A stretch of DNA of 64,000 nucleotides from NCBI RefSeq assembly GCF_030348945.1, contig NZ_JAUCEN010000002.1, positions 3,968,001 to 4,032,000 on the forward strand. The letters run 5' to 3'. Under the pieces are notes generated by a model. It had not been told where the DNA came from, ran no database searches, and saw only the letters and a program-made list of their open reading frames with translations. Positions 55,044 to 64,000 of the stretch are shown here, one piece after another; positions within the stretch are counted from its first letter, which is position 1, and the number at the start of each line of letters is the position of its first letter. The translations under genes and the position numbers were made by a program. Source of the DNA: Peribacillus sp. ACCC06369 (GTDB lineage: Bacteria; Bacillota; Bacilli; Bacillales; DSM-1321).

Positions 55044-56044
55044 TCAGAAAATATCTCGTGGAAAGGTTCAGCTGGATCACATTCTACATACTGCTTCATC
55101 TATTCATCATCTTTGTCGCTTATCTTGATTCGGCCATTCCGTTAAAACCCATACTGTATATTGTTTTTTTATCGTTGCTCATATTCAGTATGTTTTTGAT
55201 ATTCCGCTATAAAAAAGAAACATTTTTCTATAAAAGTTTAGAAGCGCGGGAAGACAACCTGGATATTACGAATATAGCCGAACCGGAAAGCCCTTTCGAA
55301 AAAATCATAGAAAACAGCATCATTAACCAAACCGAAATATTGAAGCAATCCGCATTAATTGGCCGAATGACTTTAGAGCAGGAGAAGGATGAATTATTAT
55401 CTTGGATTCATGAAGTGAAAACACCATTGACGGCGATGCATTTAATGATTGACCGCTTGGATGATGAATTGCTGAAATCCCATTTGACTTATGAGTGGCT
55501 GCGCATTCACCTCCTACTTGATCAGCAGCTCCATCAAAGGCGCATGCCTTTCATTGAAAATGATTTGTATATTGAAAATACAGATTTGGAAACAATAATC
55601 TTTGATGAGATTAAAACGTTGCAATCATGGTGCATTCAAAAAGGCATCGGCTTCGATATACAATTGGATGTTACCGAAGTGCTAAGTGATGCCAAATGGC
55701 TGGCCTTCATTATGAGGCAGCTCTTGACTAACTCCATTAAATACAGTGAAAACTCCGATATCACGATATATAGCCATGAACAAGCTGAACAAACGGTTCT
55801 TGAAGTGAAAGATTCTGGACGGGGCATCGACCCAAAGGATTTATCCCGCATATTTGATAAAGGATTTACATCCACGACGAATCATCGTGACACGGCTGCA
55901 ACTGGCATGGGTTTATATTTAACCAAGAATGCAGCAGAGTCCCTATTCATCTCCATTGACGTAAAATCAGAGCTTGGAATGGGAACGACCATTACCTTGA
56001 CCTTCCCAAAAAGAAATGAATTCGTGAATATCACAAGCATGTGA
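55040..56044 (+). CDS. bceS: BceS-like intramembrane-sensing histidine kinase
   Basis: The product is 334 residues: two transmembrane helices (about 12-30 and 36-55) with almost no extracellular loop, as in kinases that rely on a BceAB-type transporter for sensing. Phospho-acceptor H124 is in WIHEVKTPL, the N-box is [11 protein letters not shown], and G-boxes are DSGRGID and GMGLYL. The stop codon falls within a long hairpin that also contains a BceR-type dyad. Confidence 0.93.
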   Translation: MIRKYLVERFSWITFYILLHLFIIFVAYLDSAIPLKPILYIVFLSLLIFSMFLIFRYKKETFFYKSLEAREDNLDITNIAEPESPFEKIIENSIINQTEILKQSALIGRMTLEQEKDELLSWIHEVKTPLTAMHLMIDRLDDELLKSHLTYEWLRIHLLLDQQLHQRRMPFIENDLYIENTDLETIIFDEIKTLQSWCIQKGIGFDIQLDVTEVLSDAKWLAFIMRQLLTNSIKYSENSDITIYSHEQAEQTVLEVKDSGRGIDPKDLSRIFDKGFTSTTNHRDTAATGMGLYLTKNAAESLFISIDVKSELGMGTTITLTFPKRNEFVNITSM

Positions 56045-56062
56045 CAAAAATGTCACATGCTT
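56035..56062 (+). terminator. Terminator-like hairpin at the end of bceS, containing a BceR-type dyad
   Basis: Perfect 12-bp stem with AAAA loop and TTTTATTCTTT tail. Its centre, TGACA-AAAA-TGTCA (56042-56055), fits the TNACA-N4-TGTAA operator described for BceR-type regulators with one mismatch. Confidence 0.75.
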
Positions 56063-56072
56063 TTATTCTTTG

Positions 56073-56114
56073 TTCGTCCAAACGAAGGAAAAGAAATACA
56101 TGGCCTTTTATAAT
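56073..56114 (+). promoter_or_regulatory. bceAB promoter region
   Basis: A perfect TATAAT (56109-56114) has no -35 at the right spacing, as expected of an activator-dependent promoter. TTCGT-CCAA-ACGAA (56073-56086), a second 5-4-5 dyad, lies directly upstream, 31 bp centre to centre from the first. Confidence 0.6.
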
Positions 56115-56144
56115 GAGGATATAGAAAAAAAGGAGTGTATTCAA

Positions 56145-56906
56145 ATGAATATATTAGAAGCGAAAAAAATCCATAAAAGCTATGGTAATAAATTCAATAA
56201 ACAAGAAGTATTAAAGGGTCTCGATATAAGCATACAAGAAGGTGAATTCGTAAGTATCATGGGTGCATCCGGTTCAGGAAAAACGACTTTGCTGAATGTC
56301 CTTTCCTCGATCGATAAAATCAGCAACGGCACCATTACGATCGATGGAAAAGAGATTTCAGGTATGAAAGAAAAGAACTTGGCCGAATTCCGGAAGAACC
56401 ATCTAGGCTTCATCTTCCAGGAATATAACTTATTGGACACACTGACTGTCAAAGAAAATATCCTTCTGCCTTTATCCATTACAAAAACACCCAAAAATGA
56501 AGCGGCACAAAAGTTTGAAAACGTAGCGAAAGAACTGGGCATATATGAAGTGAAGGATAAATACCCAAATGAAATTTCCGGTGGCCAAAAACAGCGTACG
56601 TCTGCAGCACGGGCTTTCATCCATGATCCAAGCATCATATTTGCGGATGAACCGACTGGGGCGCTTGACTCCAAATCAGCATCCGATTTACTGAACAAAC
56701 TGAGCGAAATGAATCGAAAGCGCAAAGCGACCATCATCATGGTAACCCATGATCCAGTGGCCGCCAGTTATTGCAGCCGAGTCATTTTCATTAAAGATGG
56801 ACAAATCTATACACAATTGAATAAAGGTGAGGAATCCAGACAAACCTTCTTCAAGGACATCATGAAAACACAAGGTGTATTGGGAGGGGTTCAAAATGAG
56901 CATTAA
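56145..56906 (+). CDS. bceA: BceA-like ABC transporter ATP-binding protein
   Basis: The product is 253 residues with Walker A GASGSGKT (40-47), Q-loop FQEYNLLD, signature ISGGQKQR and Walker [14 protein letters not shown]. It pairs with BceB to shield cell-wall targets from bacitracin-like peptides and to signal to BceS. The open frame begins at 56070, but AGGAG precedes ATG 56145, matching BceA's start. It overlaps bceB by 11 bases. Confidence 0.95.
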   Translation: MNILEAKKIHKSYGNKFNKQEVLKGLDISIQEGEFVSIMGASGSGKTTLLNVLSSIDKISNGTITIDGKEISGMKEKNLAEFRKNHLGFIFQEYNLLDTLTVKENILLPLSITKTPKNEAAQKFENVAKELGIYEVKDKYPNEISGGQKQRTSAARAFIHDPSIIFADEPTGALDSKSASDLLNKLSEMNRKRKATIIMVTHDPVAASYCSRVIFIKDGQIYTQLNKGEESRQTFFKDIMKTQGVLGGVQNEH

Positions 56907-58842
56907 TCAACTCATCTTTCGAAATCTGAAGAAGAATCTGAAGAACTATTATCTGTATGTGTTTGCCCTGGTCTTCAGCGCTTCCCTTTACTTTGCTTTT
57001 GTCACCTTGCAATATGACCCATCGCTGGATGAAGCGGAGGGTACGGTGAAAGGGGCCGCCTCCATCAAGGCTGCATCGATCCTGCTTGTTGCGATTGTTT
57101 CCATATTCCTTTTATATGCCAATAGCATTTTCATAAAAAGACGCAGTAAAGAAATTGGCTTATTCCAATTGATCGGCATGACCAAGAACAGGATATTCCG
57201 TATCCTAAGTGTGGAAAACCTGATCCTGTATTTCTGTTCCGTATTCCTGGGAATCTTTGTAGGGTTTGCCGCTTCAAAATTGATCATCATGATATTATTT
57301 AAAATAATGGGTGTCCAGGCGATCGCGACCCTTAAATTTTCTTTTCAGCCGCTTGTTCAAACCATTCTCGTTTTTAGCGCCATCTATCTTTTCATCATGT
57401 TGATGAATTATGCCTTCATTAAAAGGCAGACCATCCTATCATTATTTAGGGTGACTTCAATGACGGAAGGAAAAGTGAAAAAGGTTTCGATGCTCGAAAT
57501 GATCATCGGGATATTCGGAATCATCCTGATCATTGCCGGCTATGTCGTTTCATCCAAGTTATTCGATGGAGCCTTTTCAGAGATGAGCGAGCTTTTTATG
57601 GCCATGATCTTCATTTTGGCATCCGTTATCATCGGTACTTACCTATTCTATAAAGGATCCGTAAGCTTCATCTTTAATATCGTCCGTAAAAAGAAAAATG
57701 GCTATTTGAACATCAATGAAGTATTGTCCCTTTCATCCATCATGTTCCGGATGAAATCGAATGCGATATTATTGACGATCATCACGACCGTTTCGGCTTT
57801 GGCGATTGGGTTATTATCATTAAGCTATATCTCCTACTACTCAGCGGAGAAAATGGCACAAAGCAGTATCCCCACCGATTTTTCCATGACGGATAAGGGA
57901 GATGCGGATGCATTCAAAGAAGCTTTATCAGACAGTAAAATTGATTACGACGAAAAGATGATTGATGTCATTCAAGTGGATGTCAATGTAAAGGAAATAA
58001 TGGAGACTAGCTTGGAAGGTGTGAACTTTGATCCGGACATCATGACCGTTCCTGTCATCAGTGATGAATCCGTTAAAGGAATCAACCTCGCTGAAGATGA
58101 GACCCTTTTCAGCGGATACAGTAATATGATGGAGAAGGTCATGTCCTTGAAGGATTCCGGAAAGATTGAACTGAAGGGCAAACACGAAGTGATTCCGCAA
58201 ACATATATGGGATTGAATGATGATACCTTCGTGTCCTATTACTTCACGAACGGCGGATTGCCCGTTGCCATTGTAGACCAAACGATATTCGACCGTTTGA
58301 AGAAGGATGTCGACCCGAAAATCCAAAAAGTATCATCTGTAAATATCGGCATTGATGTGAAGGATGAAGCTGAAGTTGAAAAAGCGAATGATCTATTCAA
58401 TAAAATGAGTTTTAAAGAAGAACATGTGAATGATTCCCAATTTGAAATGTTCAACACCCAGAAGAAGAACATGGGTCTTATCATGTTCATCGTCGGCTTC
58501 TTGGGGTTAACCTTCCTCATCACATCCGGCTGTATCCTATATTTCAAACAAATGGATGAAAGTGAAGGTGAAAAATCCAATTATACCATCTTAAGAAAAC
58601 TGGGATTCACGCGAGGTGACTTACTAAGGGGAATCCAAGCAAAACAAATTTTCAATTTCGGCATTCCTTTAGTCGTCGGACTGCTTCACAGTTATTTCGC
58701 AGTCCAATCAGGATGGTTCTTATTCGGTACCGAAGTTTGGACACCGATGATCATCGTAATGGCATTATACACGGCATTGTACTCGATTTTCGCAATCCTA
58801 TCCGTATTCCATTACAAGAAGGTCATCAAAGAATCTTTATAA
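56896..58842 (+). CDS. bceB: BceB-like ABC transporter permease
   Basis: The product is 648 residues with about ten transmembrane helices. A large extracellular domain lies between the seventh and eighth helices (about 320-540), the hallmark of peptide-antibiotic-sensing permeases. The N-terminus ([21 protein letters not shown]) and the [17 protein letters not shown] motif closely follow B. subtilis BceB as I recall it. GGGAGGGG precedes ATG 56896. Confidence 0.95.
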   Translation: MSINQLIFRNLKKNLKNYYLYVFALVFSASLYFAFVTLQYDPSLDEAEGTVKGAASIKAASILLVAIVSIFLLYANSIFIKRRSKEIGLFQLIGMTKNRIFRILSVENLILYFCSVFLGIFVGFAASKLIIMILFKIMGVQAIATLKFSFQPLVQTILVFSAIYLFIMLMNYAFIKRQTILSLFRVTSMTEGKVKKVSMLEMIIGIFGIILIIAGYVVSSKLFDGAFSEMSELFMAMIFILASVIIGTYLFYKGSVSFIFNIVRKKKNGYLNINEVLSLSSIMFRMKSNAILLTIITTVSALAIGLLSLSYISYYSAEKMAQSSIPTDFSMTDKGDADAFKEALSDSKIDYDEKMIDVIQVDVNVKEIMETSLEGVNFDPDIMTVPVISDESVKGINLAEDETLFSGYSNMMEKVMSLKDSGKIELKGKHEVIPQTYMGLNDDTFVSYYFTNGGLPVAIVDQTIFDRLKKDVDPKIQKVSSVNIGIDVKDEAEVEKANDLFNKMSFKEEHVNDSQFEMFNTQKKNMGLIMFIVGFLGLTFLITSGCILYFKQMDESEGEKSNYTILRKLGFTRGDLLRGIQAKQIFNFGIPLVVGLLHSYFAVQSGWFLFGTEVWTPMIIVMALYTALYSIFAILSVFHYKKVIKESL

Positions 58843-58855
58843 TGTGGAAGATGCT

Positions 58856-58890
58856 AAAAGCTCCAGGGCCCATGAGGCCCTGGAGCTTTT
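58856..58890. terminator. Terminator of bceAB
   Basis: Perfect 15-bp stem AAAAGCTCCAGGGCC / GGCCCTGGAGCTTTT. Confidence 0.92.
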
Positions 58891-58950
58891 AGACTTAGAA
58901 AAATCCGAAGAAGTTCCAGCTGTTTTCAGAAATCCAATGGGATTCCATCC

Positions 58951-59002
58951 ATAAAAAAGTAAACCATGAAGGATAAACAAGTCTTTTTTTATCATCATGG
59001 TT
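58951..59002 (-). terminator. Possible terminator of the reductase gene
   Basis: AACCATGA/TCATGGTT arms around a 25-base loop, minus-strand ACTTTTTTATGG tail. Confidence 0.45.
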
Positions 59003-59046
59003 CGGGGGTGAGACATTTCGAACCAGATTTCAGTTTTCGTTTCCCT

Positions 59047-60114
59047 TTAAAGGACCCCAGCCGGTTTCTTCATCATTTCTTTGATCAATTCCCTATTGCG
59101 CTTTTTAAAGACTTCATTATGTGAAGAGACCATGCCCACTCCGTTAGCGTCAGGCTGGATATATTGCTTTGCCTTGTTTACGGCGTTTGCTGCATCTTGG
59201 AAGGTACCTGCTATTAAGTTCAATTTACCTTCGTGCTTTAGGATATCACCGGCAGCGTATATTCCATCCATCGAGGATTCACTGGCGGAAGTACCTTCAA
59301 TATAATAATTATCGACTATGGCAATATCCACTTTACTATTTCGAAGCAGCGATGTATCACGCTCATAACCATGATTGATGATGACTTCATCGATTGGCAA
59401 GTAAGATACCTCGCCCTTTTCATGATTCGTCAGTTCAACATATTCAATTGATTCATGATCAGCGCAAGCGATCAATTTTGTGATCATGGTATTCAAGAAA
59501 CAAACCGCAGAGCTTTCCATCAATTGTTTCGCTTGTGATTCATGACCTGCTAAACTATCTTTCCTATATGTCAGATACACCTTTTTGGCGATGGGCTCCA
59601 ATTCATTTGCCCAGTCTATTGCAGAATTCCCGCCGCCTGAAATGATCACCGTTTTATCCTTGAAACGATTGAAAGACTTCACGGTATAGTTTAAATTGGA
59701 GACTTCAAACCTTTCTGCACCGTCTATTTCCAACTTTTGCGGATTCAGGATTCCACCGCCGACTGCGACAATGATCGTTTTGGAAAAGTGCTTTTGACCT
59801 GATGCTGTATGTAAAACGAATATACCTTCCTCATTACGTGTGATCGATTCCACTTTTTCATTCAACACGACCGTTGGATTGAATGTTAACCCCTGCTCCA
59901 CGAGCTGTTCAATTAATTTTTCCCCCGTAGTGGGCGTCAGCCCTCCTACATCCCAAATCATTTTCTCTGGATAAACATGAATTTTCCCGCCTAGCTGTGG
60001 CTGGTATTCAATCAGTTTAACTTTCATTTCTCTAAGTCCGCTATAAAAAGTGGAGTAAAGGCCTGCTGGCCCGCCTCCAATAACCGTTACATCAAATAAA
60101 TCTTGCTGATCCAT
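59047..60114 (-). CDS. Ferredoxin/flavodoxin--NADP+ reductase, thioredoxin-reductase-like (YcgT/YumC type)
   Basis: A 355-residue flavoprotein. The FAD motif is VIGGGPAGLYS near residue 10, the NADPH motif ISGGGNSAIDWA near 160 and the C-terminal FAD contact IYAAGDIL. It lacks the CxxC of thioredoxin reductase, which identifies the TrxR-like FNR2 group that reduces ferredoxin or flavodoxin. A Fur-type box overlaps its promoter, in line with iron control of ycgT in B. subtilis. GAGGAG lies upstream of the ATG. Confidence 0.93.
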   Translation of the reverse strand: MDQQDLFDVTVIGGGPAGLYSTFYSGLREMKVKLIEYQPQLGGKIHVYPEKMIWDVGGLTPTTGEKLIEQLVEQGLTFNPTVVLNEKVESITRNEEGIFVLHTASGQKHFSKTIIVAVGGGILNPQKLEIDGAERFEVSNLNYTVKSFNRFKDKTVIISGGGNSAIDWANELEPIAKKVYLTYRKDSLAGHESQAKQLMESSAVCFLNTMITKLIACADHESIEYVELTNHEKGEVSYLPIDEVIINHGYERDTSLLRNSKVDIAIVDNYYIEGTSASESSMDGIYAAGDILKHEGKLNLIAGTFQDAANAVNKAKQYIQPDANGVGMVSSHNEVFKKRNRELIKEMMKKPAGVL

Positions 60115-60145
60115 TTACGTCCACTCCTCGGTAATCAAGTGTGAT

Positions 60146-60193
60146 TGATTATCATTCTCATTTAATCGTACACTCTTTTCTCACTTTTTACAA
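60146..60193 (-). promoter_or_regulatory. Promoter and Fur-like box of the reductase gene
   Basis: Minus strand TTGTAA, 17 bases, TACGAT (60165-60193). TGATTAT-C-ATTCTCA (60146-60160) fits the 7-1-7 Fur consensus TGATAATnATTATCA at 12 of 14 positions and covers the start point. Confidence 0.75.
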
Positions 60194-60209
60194 TATGGAT
60201 TTATTAAAA

Positions 60210-60240
60210 AACTCTGTTCATTTTAAAAATCAACAGAGTT
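60210..60240. terminator. Hairpin, possible terminator
   Basis: AACTCTGTT/AACAGAGTT stem; T-rich on the minus-strand side (TTTTTTAATAAA). It would insulate the reductase promoter. Confidence 0.6.
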
Positions 60241-60652
60241 GTTTATTTCCAATCACTAAAACTTACCATTCATTAAGAACGTATGAATGATAAATGGAGT
60301 ATTACCATTAGAATGCAAAATTAGGTTGAAAATGGAGTAAGGGTATTGGTGTAACGTTAAAAATTAACCTGCTTTATTCATAGATAAAGTAGTTTAACAG
60401 GATAGCTCTCTTATCATATGCCCGTTTTTACTATATTAGAAAAGTTGACTCGTTTTAATAAAGTGTTCAATATATCTGTTCGTTGCATTCTGATTAAATC
60501 CAATCCAAGATTTGTTCTCCTCAGAGGGCACATCCAGTGAAATAGCTACAACCGTAGAGAGAGTTTTTTCTTTTCGTATAATTAATCTTAGAAAGTAGAC
60601 AAGAGATATTGTGGAACACGTTGCTATGCACCCCGTGATTGGCGGTTGATAA
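60241..60652. other. Gene-free region downstream of the PucR regulator
   Basis: It contains the regulator's terminator (60364-60397) and no convincing gene; AT-rich. Confidence 0.5.
60364..60397 (-). terminator. Terminator of the PucR regulator gene
   Basis: Minus strand TTAAACTACTTTAT pairs with ATAAAGCAGGTTAA with two mismatches, followed by TTTTTAAC; it lies about 255 bases after the stop. Confidence 0.6.
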
Positions 60653-62293
60653 CTACTTCGTAAGTACTCCCCCTTGTTGTATAAGTTGATATGCTTTCAA
60701 AGCCATTTCAACGTTTAATCTGTTCTCAGGCATATCAAAATCAAAATCAAGAATCTTTTTTATTTTTTCCATCCGATGATAGAGTGTTTGTCTTACAATA
60801 TGCAATTTTTGAGCCGTAAGCTTCTTTGAGCGATCAAACTCAAAGTATTTCGTTAAAGTCAGAAGCAATTCCGTTCCATATTCCTTATCATAGGATATTA
60901 AAGGAGAGAGATAGTCTTCAATAAAATGGGCTGTATCTTGATCATGCTGAATTAATTGAATCAGCCGAAAGATTCCAAGGTCTTCGTAAAAGGCACTTGT
61001 TGAAAACGTACGATAATTTAAAGCTAACTGCGCTTCTCGATAACCATTATGAGCATCCAAAAGTAACTGGTATTGTCGCCCAACGCCTATACGGATTTGA
61101 CTAGATTCACCTTCTCTAACATATAGCAAGGTTTCGATCACTTTCAAGAAGCGCGCCTTAGAGGAATCGGCAGTTCCAAGATCAATAGCTAATACAATAA
61201 TCTGATTTCTTATTGATGTGATATAGGGTGTAAAAGAATATTTTGCGAACCCAGATCGAATTTTTAAAGAATAATGATAAATAGCAGATTCATTTTCTTC
61301 ATCCGATAAACTTAATGAAGTCGGATGAAAAACATCTTCGATATCAATGATTGCAATTCGATAACGTATAGAAGCGTGCTTAGATTTTAACGAAATAAAT
61401 CCCCTTGCTTGTTCCTCATTATTGATGCGTCTATAAAGTAAATCATTTAGCCATGTAGATTCTAAACGTAATCGTTTTTCATCCAAATAATGTTTACGCA
61501 ATAAGTCTTGTGAGATTGCTAGAGAAGCACGATCAAGGATTAGGAAATCAAATTCATCCGATTCACGATCTAAAACCATAACAAGGTATGCCCAGATTTG
61601 ATCCATTGCTCCGATCGGTTGGAGAAGAATAGTATGGTTTAATGCCTTCCATTCAACGGGCGAATCATTTGTAATTCGGTCGTGCCAGTGTTCTTTATCT
61701 TCATAAATGATTTGAAGTAGCTGTTCCATAAATTCATTTTTCAATCCTGGAATCGAAAAAGGTGTTCCTTCTATAGGAAGATAGATAATTGGTGCTTCTG
61801 TCTTCTGTTGCAACAACTTTAAAATATTGGATAACCCATGAGTAGTGAGTGACAATGAATGGAATTCTCTTGAAATTGAATTTAATGTAATCAACTTCTC
61901 ATGATGAGCATTAATGAAAAACGAATGTAGATCCTGCGCTATTTCGACGAAATTTATGAATTCTTTGAAAATTATAATCGGAAAGTTATACTCATTTGCC
62001 ATCTCGATCATTTCTTTAGGGACCTTTTCGAAGTAGTGTCCAAGTTCTATACATAAACATGAGGCGTTGCGTTCGATAAGATTTAACAAAAATGAAGTAT
62101 TAGAGGAGTCTCTCCATTCAAAGCCAAATCCGGTGGAGAGTATCAGTTCCCCTCCCTGAAAGATGGTATCATCAAAAAACGGAATTTCAAGGACATGTGT
62201 CCATTTGACTTGACGGTGCAACCCGTTTGCCCCCGCAACTACCTCCGTCTTTGAAAAGAGTGGGCGCTTAAGAACATCTTGTACTGTAAGCAT
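60653..62293 (-). CDS. PucR family transcriptional regulator (AdeR-like)
   Basis: The product is 546 residues. The N-terminal PucR domain begins LTVQDVLKRPLFSKTEVVAG and includes GELILSTGFGF (about 1-125). A central GGDEF-like sensor region follows (about 290-430). The C-terminal helix-turn-helix (HTH_30) is ..KLTAQKLHIVRQTLYHRMEKIKKIL near 490-515. B. subtilis AdeR, a PucR-type activator, sits beside and controls ald; the same pairing is seen here. GAGGAGG precedes the ATG. Confidence 0.9.
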   Translation of the reverse strand: MLTVQDVLKRPLFSKTEVVAGANGLHRQVKWTHVLEIPFFDDTIFQGGELILSTGFGFEWRDSSNTSFLLNLIERNASCLCIELGHYFEKVPKEMIEMANEYNFPIIIFKEFINFVEIAQDLHSFFINAHHEKLITLNSISREFHSLSLTTHGLSNILKLLQQKTEAPIIYLPIEGTPFSIPGLKNEFMEQLLQIIYEDKEHWHDRITNDSPVEWKALNHTILLQPIGAMDQIWAYLVMVLDRESDEFDFLILDRASLAISQDLLRKHYLDEKRLRLESTWLNDLLYRRINNEEQARGFISLKSKHASIRYRIAIIDIEDVFHPTSLSLSDEENESAIYHYSLKIRSGFAKYSFTPYITSIRNQIIVLAIDLGTADSSKARFLKVIETLLYVREGESSQIRIGVGRQYQLLLDAHNGYREAQLALNYRTFSTSAFYEDLGIFRLIQLIQHDQDTAHFIEDYLSPLISYDKEYGTELLLTLTKYFEFDRSKKLTAQKLHIVRQTLYHRMEKIKKILDFDFDMPENRLNVEMALKAYQLIQQGGVLTK

Positions 62294-62749
62294 ATGTACC
62301 TCCTCATTTAATAATTGTTAGCTGTATCATCTTATTATAACTATACTAGAATGTCTAAGCCCATAAAATATGGATCCCTTTCTCTGTTTACCCCCAAGTA
62401 ATACGGGTCGGTGTCTATAAGTACGTTCTTTTACCTGCTTTGATGAAATACCTTAATCAACCTGAGAATCTTTCATAATGGTATCCATTTACACCGTATT
62501 TCATCAGTTATATGTGCGAATGAACGGTGGATTACTGAAACTTAAAACGACCAAAATATTAGATAAACAATGAAAAATTTTCACTTTTTCACCAATGCTG
62601 TATTCATAAAAGTTCAAGATGACCGAAAGTGCTTGGTTAAAAAAAAACTAATATAAATTTAACCTCGTGTCTAATGAAAGGGTTATCATTTCCCTGTAAG
62701 ATTTTAGAATGTTCAATAAATTAAATGCAATTAAAAAGGAGAATGAACA
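62294..62749. promoter_or_regulatory. PucR-regulator/ald divergent region with 11-bp inverted repeat
   Basis: TGATGAAATAC (62441-62451) and GTATTTCATCA (62496-62506) are perfect 11-bp inverted copies 55 bp apart, a candidate regulator site. No consensus sigma-A or sigma-54 promoter is clear for ald. Confidence 0.55.
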
Positions 62750-63871
62750 ATGATAGTAGGAGTGCCTAAAGAATTAAAAACTGCAGAGACTAGAGTGGGA
62801 TTAAATCCAACGTGGGTAAAAAAATTAACAGCTTTCGGTCATGAAGTACTAATACAACGCATGGCAGGTGAAGCTAGTGGTTTTTGTGACGAAAAATATG
62901 TTTTGGCTGGAGCAAAAATAGCAAACACGATTGACGAAATTTATGAGAAGGCAGAATTTGTTGTTAAAGTGAAGGAACTTCAACCCTATGAATACGGCCT
63001 TCTTAGAGAAAATCAAATGATAATGGCATGGTTTCATTTGGCGGAAGATGTAAATCATGAAATGACACAGGCATTACTAGATAAAAAAGCAATTTCATTA
63101 TCAATGGAATTAATCGTTTTACCTGATGGGACTAGACCTACAATTAAACCAATGAGTGAAATTGCAGGAACATTAGCAATGCTTGAAGCAGTCAAATATG
63201 CTCAATATGGTTATGGTGGAAAAGGAATACTTCTCCGGAAACTGGCCGGTTTACCGTCGAGCAAAGTATTCATACTTGGTGGTGGCAATGCTGGACTCAA
63301 TACTGCGCAAGTTGCTGTGGGTCTTGGATTGAATGTAACAATCATGGAAGCATCAATGAAACGCATTGATTATTTGAACGATCAGTTGCCACAGGTGGAC
63401 ATTTTGTGTTGGGATAAAGATATGATGTTCGAAGAACTTATTCAAAGTGATGTTTTAATTAATACAATTTATCCGATGCCAGGGGTAACCGAATCTCTCA
63501 TAACACGAGAGATGGTCAGTAAGATGAAACCTAATTCTATTATTATTGATATTGCAGGAACGGGTATAATTGAAACCTCACGTTATACGACTTTAGAGGA
63601 TCCAGTTTACTACGAACAAGAAGTCCTACATTACTGTGTCCCGAATATGCCTGCTCTATGTCCACAAACCTCGACAAACATGATGTTGATGACAACCGGC
63701 CCATATATTATGAACATTGCGAATAATGGTTTGAAAGAGGTTGTAGTAAATGATGCAATAGTAAGAAATTGTATCAGCACTTTGAACGGTGAAATTGTTC
63801 ATCACGAAGTTGGGATCAATCATAACATGCCTTATACTGATATAAAAACGGAGTTACTATTGTCCAAATAA
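62750..63871 (+). CDS. ald: Alanine dehydrogenase-like protein (AlaDH/PNT family)
   Basis: A 373-residue NAD-dependent amino-acid dehydrogenase. The family start is MIVGVPKELKTAETRVGL. K75 (KVKEL) and H96 (WFHLAED) correspond to the catalytic pair of alanine dehydrogenase, and the NAD motif is LGGGNAGLNTAQVAVGLG. Several spots differ from classical Ald: TIMEASMKRI instead of a D-x-N-x-x-R-L loop, and PNMPALCPQTST instead of ANMPGAVPRTST. Its true substrate may not be L-alanine. AAGGAG precedes the ATG. Confidence 0.82.
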   Translation: MIVGVPKELKTAETRVGLNPTWVKKLTAFGHEVLIQRMAGEASGFCDEKYVLAGAKIANTIDEIYEKAEFVVKVKELQPYEYGLLRENQMIMAWFHLAEDVNHEMTQALLDKKAISLSMELIVLPDGTRPTIKPMSEIAGTLAMLEAVKYAQYGYGGKGILLRKLAGLPSSKVFILGGGNAGLNTAQVAVGLGLNVTIMEASMKRIDYLNDQLPQVDILCWDKDMMFEELIQSDVLINTIYPMPGVTESLITREMVSKMKPNSIIIDIAGTGIIETSRYTTLEDPVYYEQEVLHYCVPNMPALCPQTSTNMMLMTTGPYIMNIANNGLKEVVVNDAIVRNCISTLNGEIVHHEVGINHNMPYTDIKTELLLSK

Positions 63872-63983
63872 TAAAGCGTCCTTAGAGTCATCTCATATTC
63901 TACGTTTCATTTCTATTGATTAGAAATCAGTATACAAGTTATTGAACAAATCGCTACTAAAGAATTTCTAGGAGTCAGGAAAG

Positions 63984-64000
63984 ATGCCAGCGAGAAAACT
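63984..64000 (+). CDS. Start of a further gene, truncated by window end
   Basis: An ATG with GGAG 10 bases upstream begins MPARK at the last 17 bases, on the same strand as ald and 112 bases after it. Too short to identify; it may be co-transcribed with ald. Confidence 0.35.

Noticed and set aside
62520..62700. Sigma-54 (-24/-12) promoter for the ald-like gene
   Set aside because: No TGGCAC-N5-TTGC-like sequence was found in the spacer.
1..64000. CRISPR array, prophage, insertion sequence or toxin-antitoxin system
   Set aside because: No spaced direct repeats of CRISPR type, no transposase, integrase or phage genes and no recognisable toxin-antitoxin pair were seen.

Overview
The window reads as a chromosomal segment of a low-GC Gram-positive, endospore-former-type Bacillaceae. 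Gene content and order (acsA-acuABC, ccpA, aroA, ytxGHJ, murC, sftA, ytpQP, ytoQP, ytzB, ytnP, trmB, ytzH, ytmP, ytlRQP) match the Bacillus subtilis 'yt' region. Divergence, the extra genes and the repeats suggest a relative such as Peribacillus (the former B. simplex group). The genus is an inference; no rRNA gene is present to test it. No tRNA, rRNA, CRISPR, complete insertion sequence or prophage was seen.

Layout. 1-2093: the 3' part of a class A penicillin-binding protein. 2137-6788: acetate metabolism and its control, with acsA divergent from acuABC. 6811-9302: ccpA and the chorismate mutase/DAHP synthase gene aroA, followed by a decayed FtsA/PilM-like pseudogene. 9807-11503: the ytxGHJ general-stress operon with a SigB-type promoter. 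11587-17297: an M29 aminopeptidase, murC and the DNA translocase gene sftA. 17597-30699: mostly conserved 'yt' housekeeping genes with inserted accessory genes (an M20 amidohydrolase, a lipoprotein, an AraC-GyrI regulator, a DUF84 NTPase). 30899-36290: mntH, dat, pepV and a MATE exporter. 36534-41298: SDR dehydrogenase, DedA protein, signal peptidase I, DUF1992 protein and a secreted transglycosylase-like protein with four Ig-like repeats. 41408-44650: small membrane proteins and two siroheme/heme-branch genes, one of them a methyltransferase-HemD fusion. 44840-44955: a six-copy 21-bp tandem repeat. 45098-50430: an Rrf2/DsbA-like redox module, an EamA exporter, a ferritin-like protein, and a ycgR-ycgQ pair under a Zur-like box. 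50515-53797: YdeI-like, DinB-like and guaC with PurR-like boxes. 53817-58890: a PhnA-like protein and a complete BceRS-BceAB peptide-antibiotic sensing and resistance module. 59047-60193: a Fur-boxed ferredoxin/flavodoxin reductase. 60364-64000: a PucR-type regulator divergent from an atypical alanine-dehydrogenase-like gene, in a visibly more AT-rich stretch.

How the parts work together. Several units carry readable regulation: SigB for ytxGHJ, Zur for ycgRQ, Fur for the reductase, PurR for guaC, dyads at both promoters of the Rrf2/DsbA module, and a BceR-type operator that coincides with a terminator hairpin at the end of bceS. I did not find a wholly novel defence or mobile system. The most interesting signals are regulatory: the shared terminator/operator in bceRSAB, the ytzH/ytmP convergent genes with no gap, the 11-bp inverted repeat between the PucR regulator and the ald-like gene, the folded element between dat and mntH, and the 21-bp tandem repeat. 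Function calls rest on recognised family motifs and remembered homologues; no searches were run.
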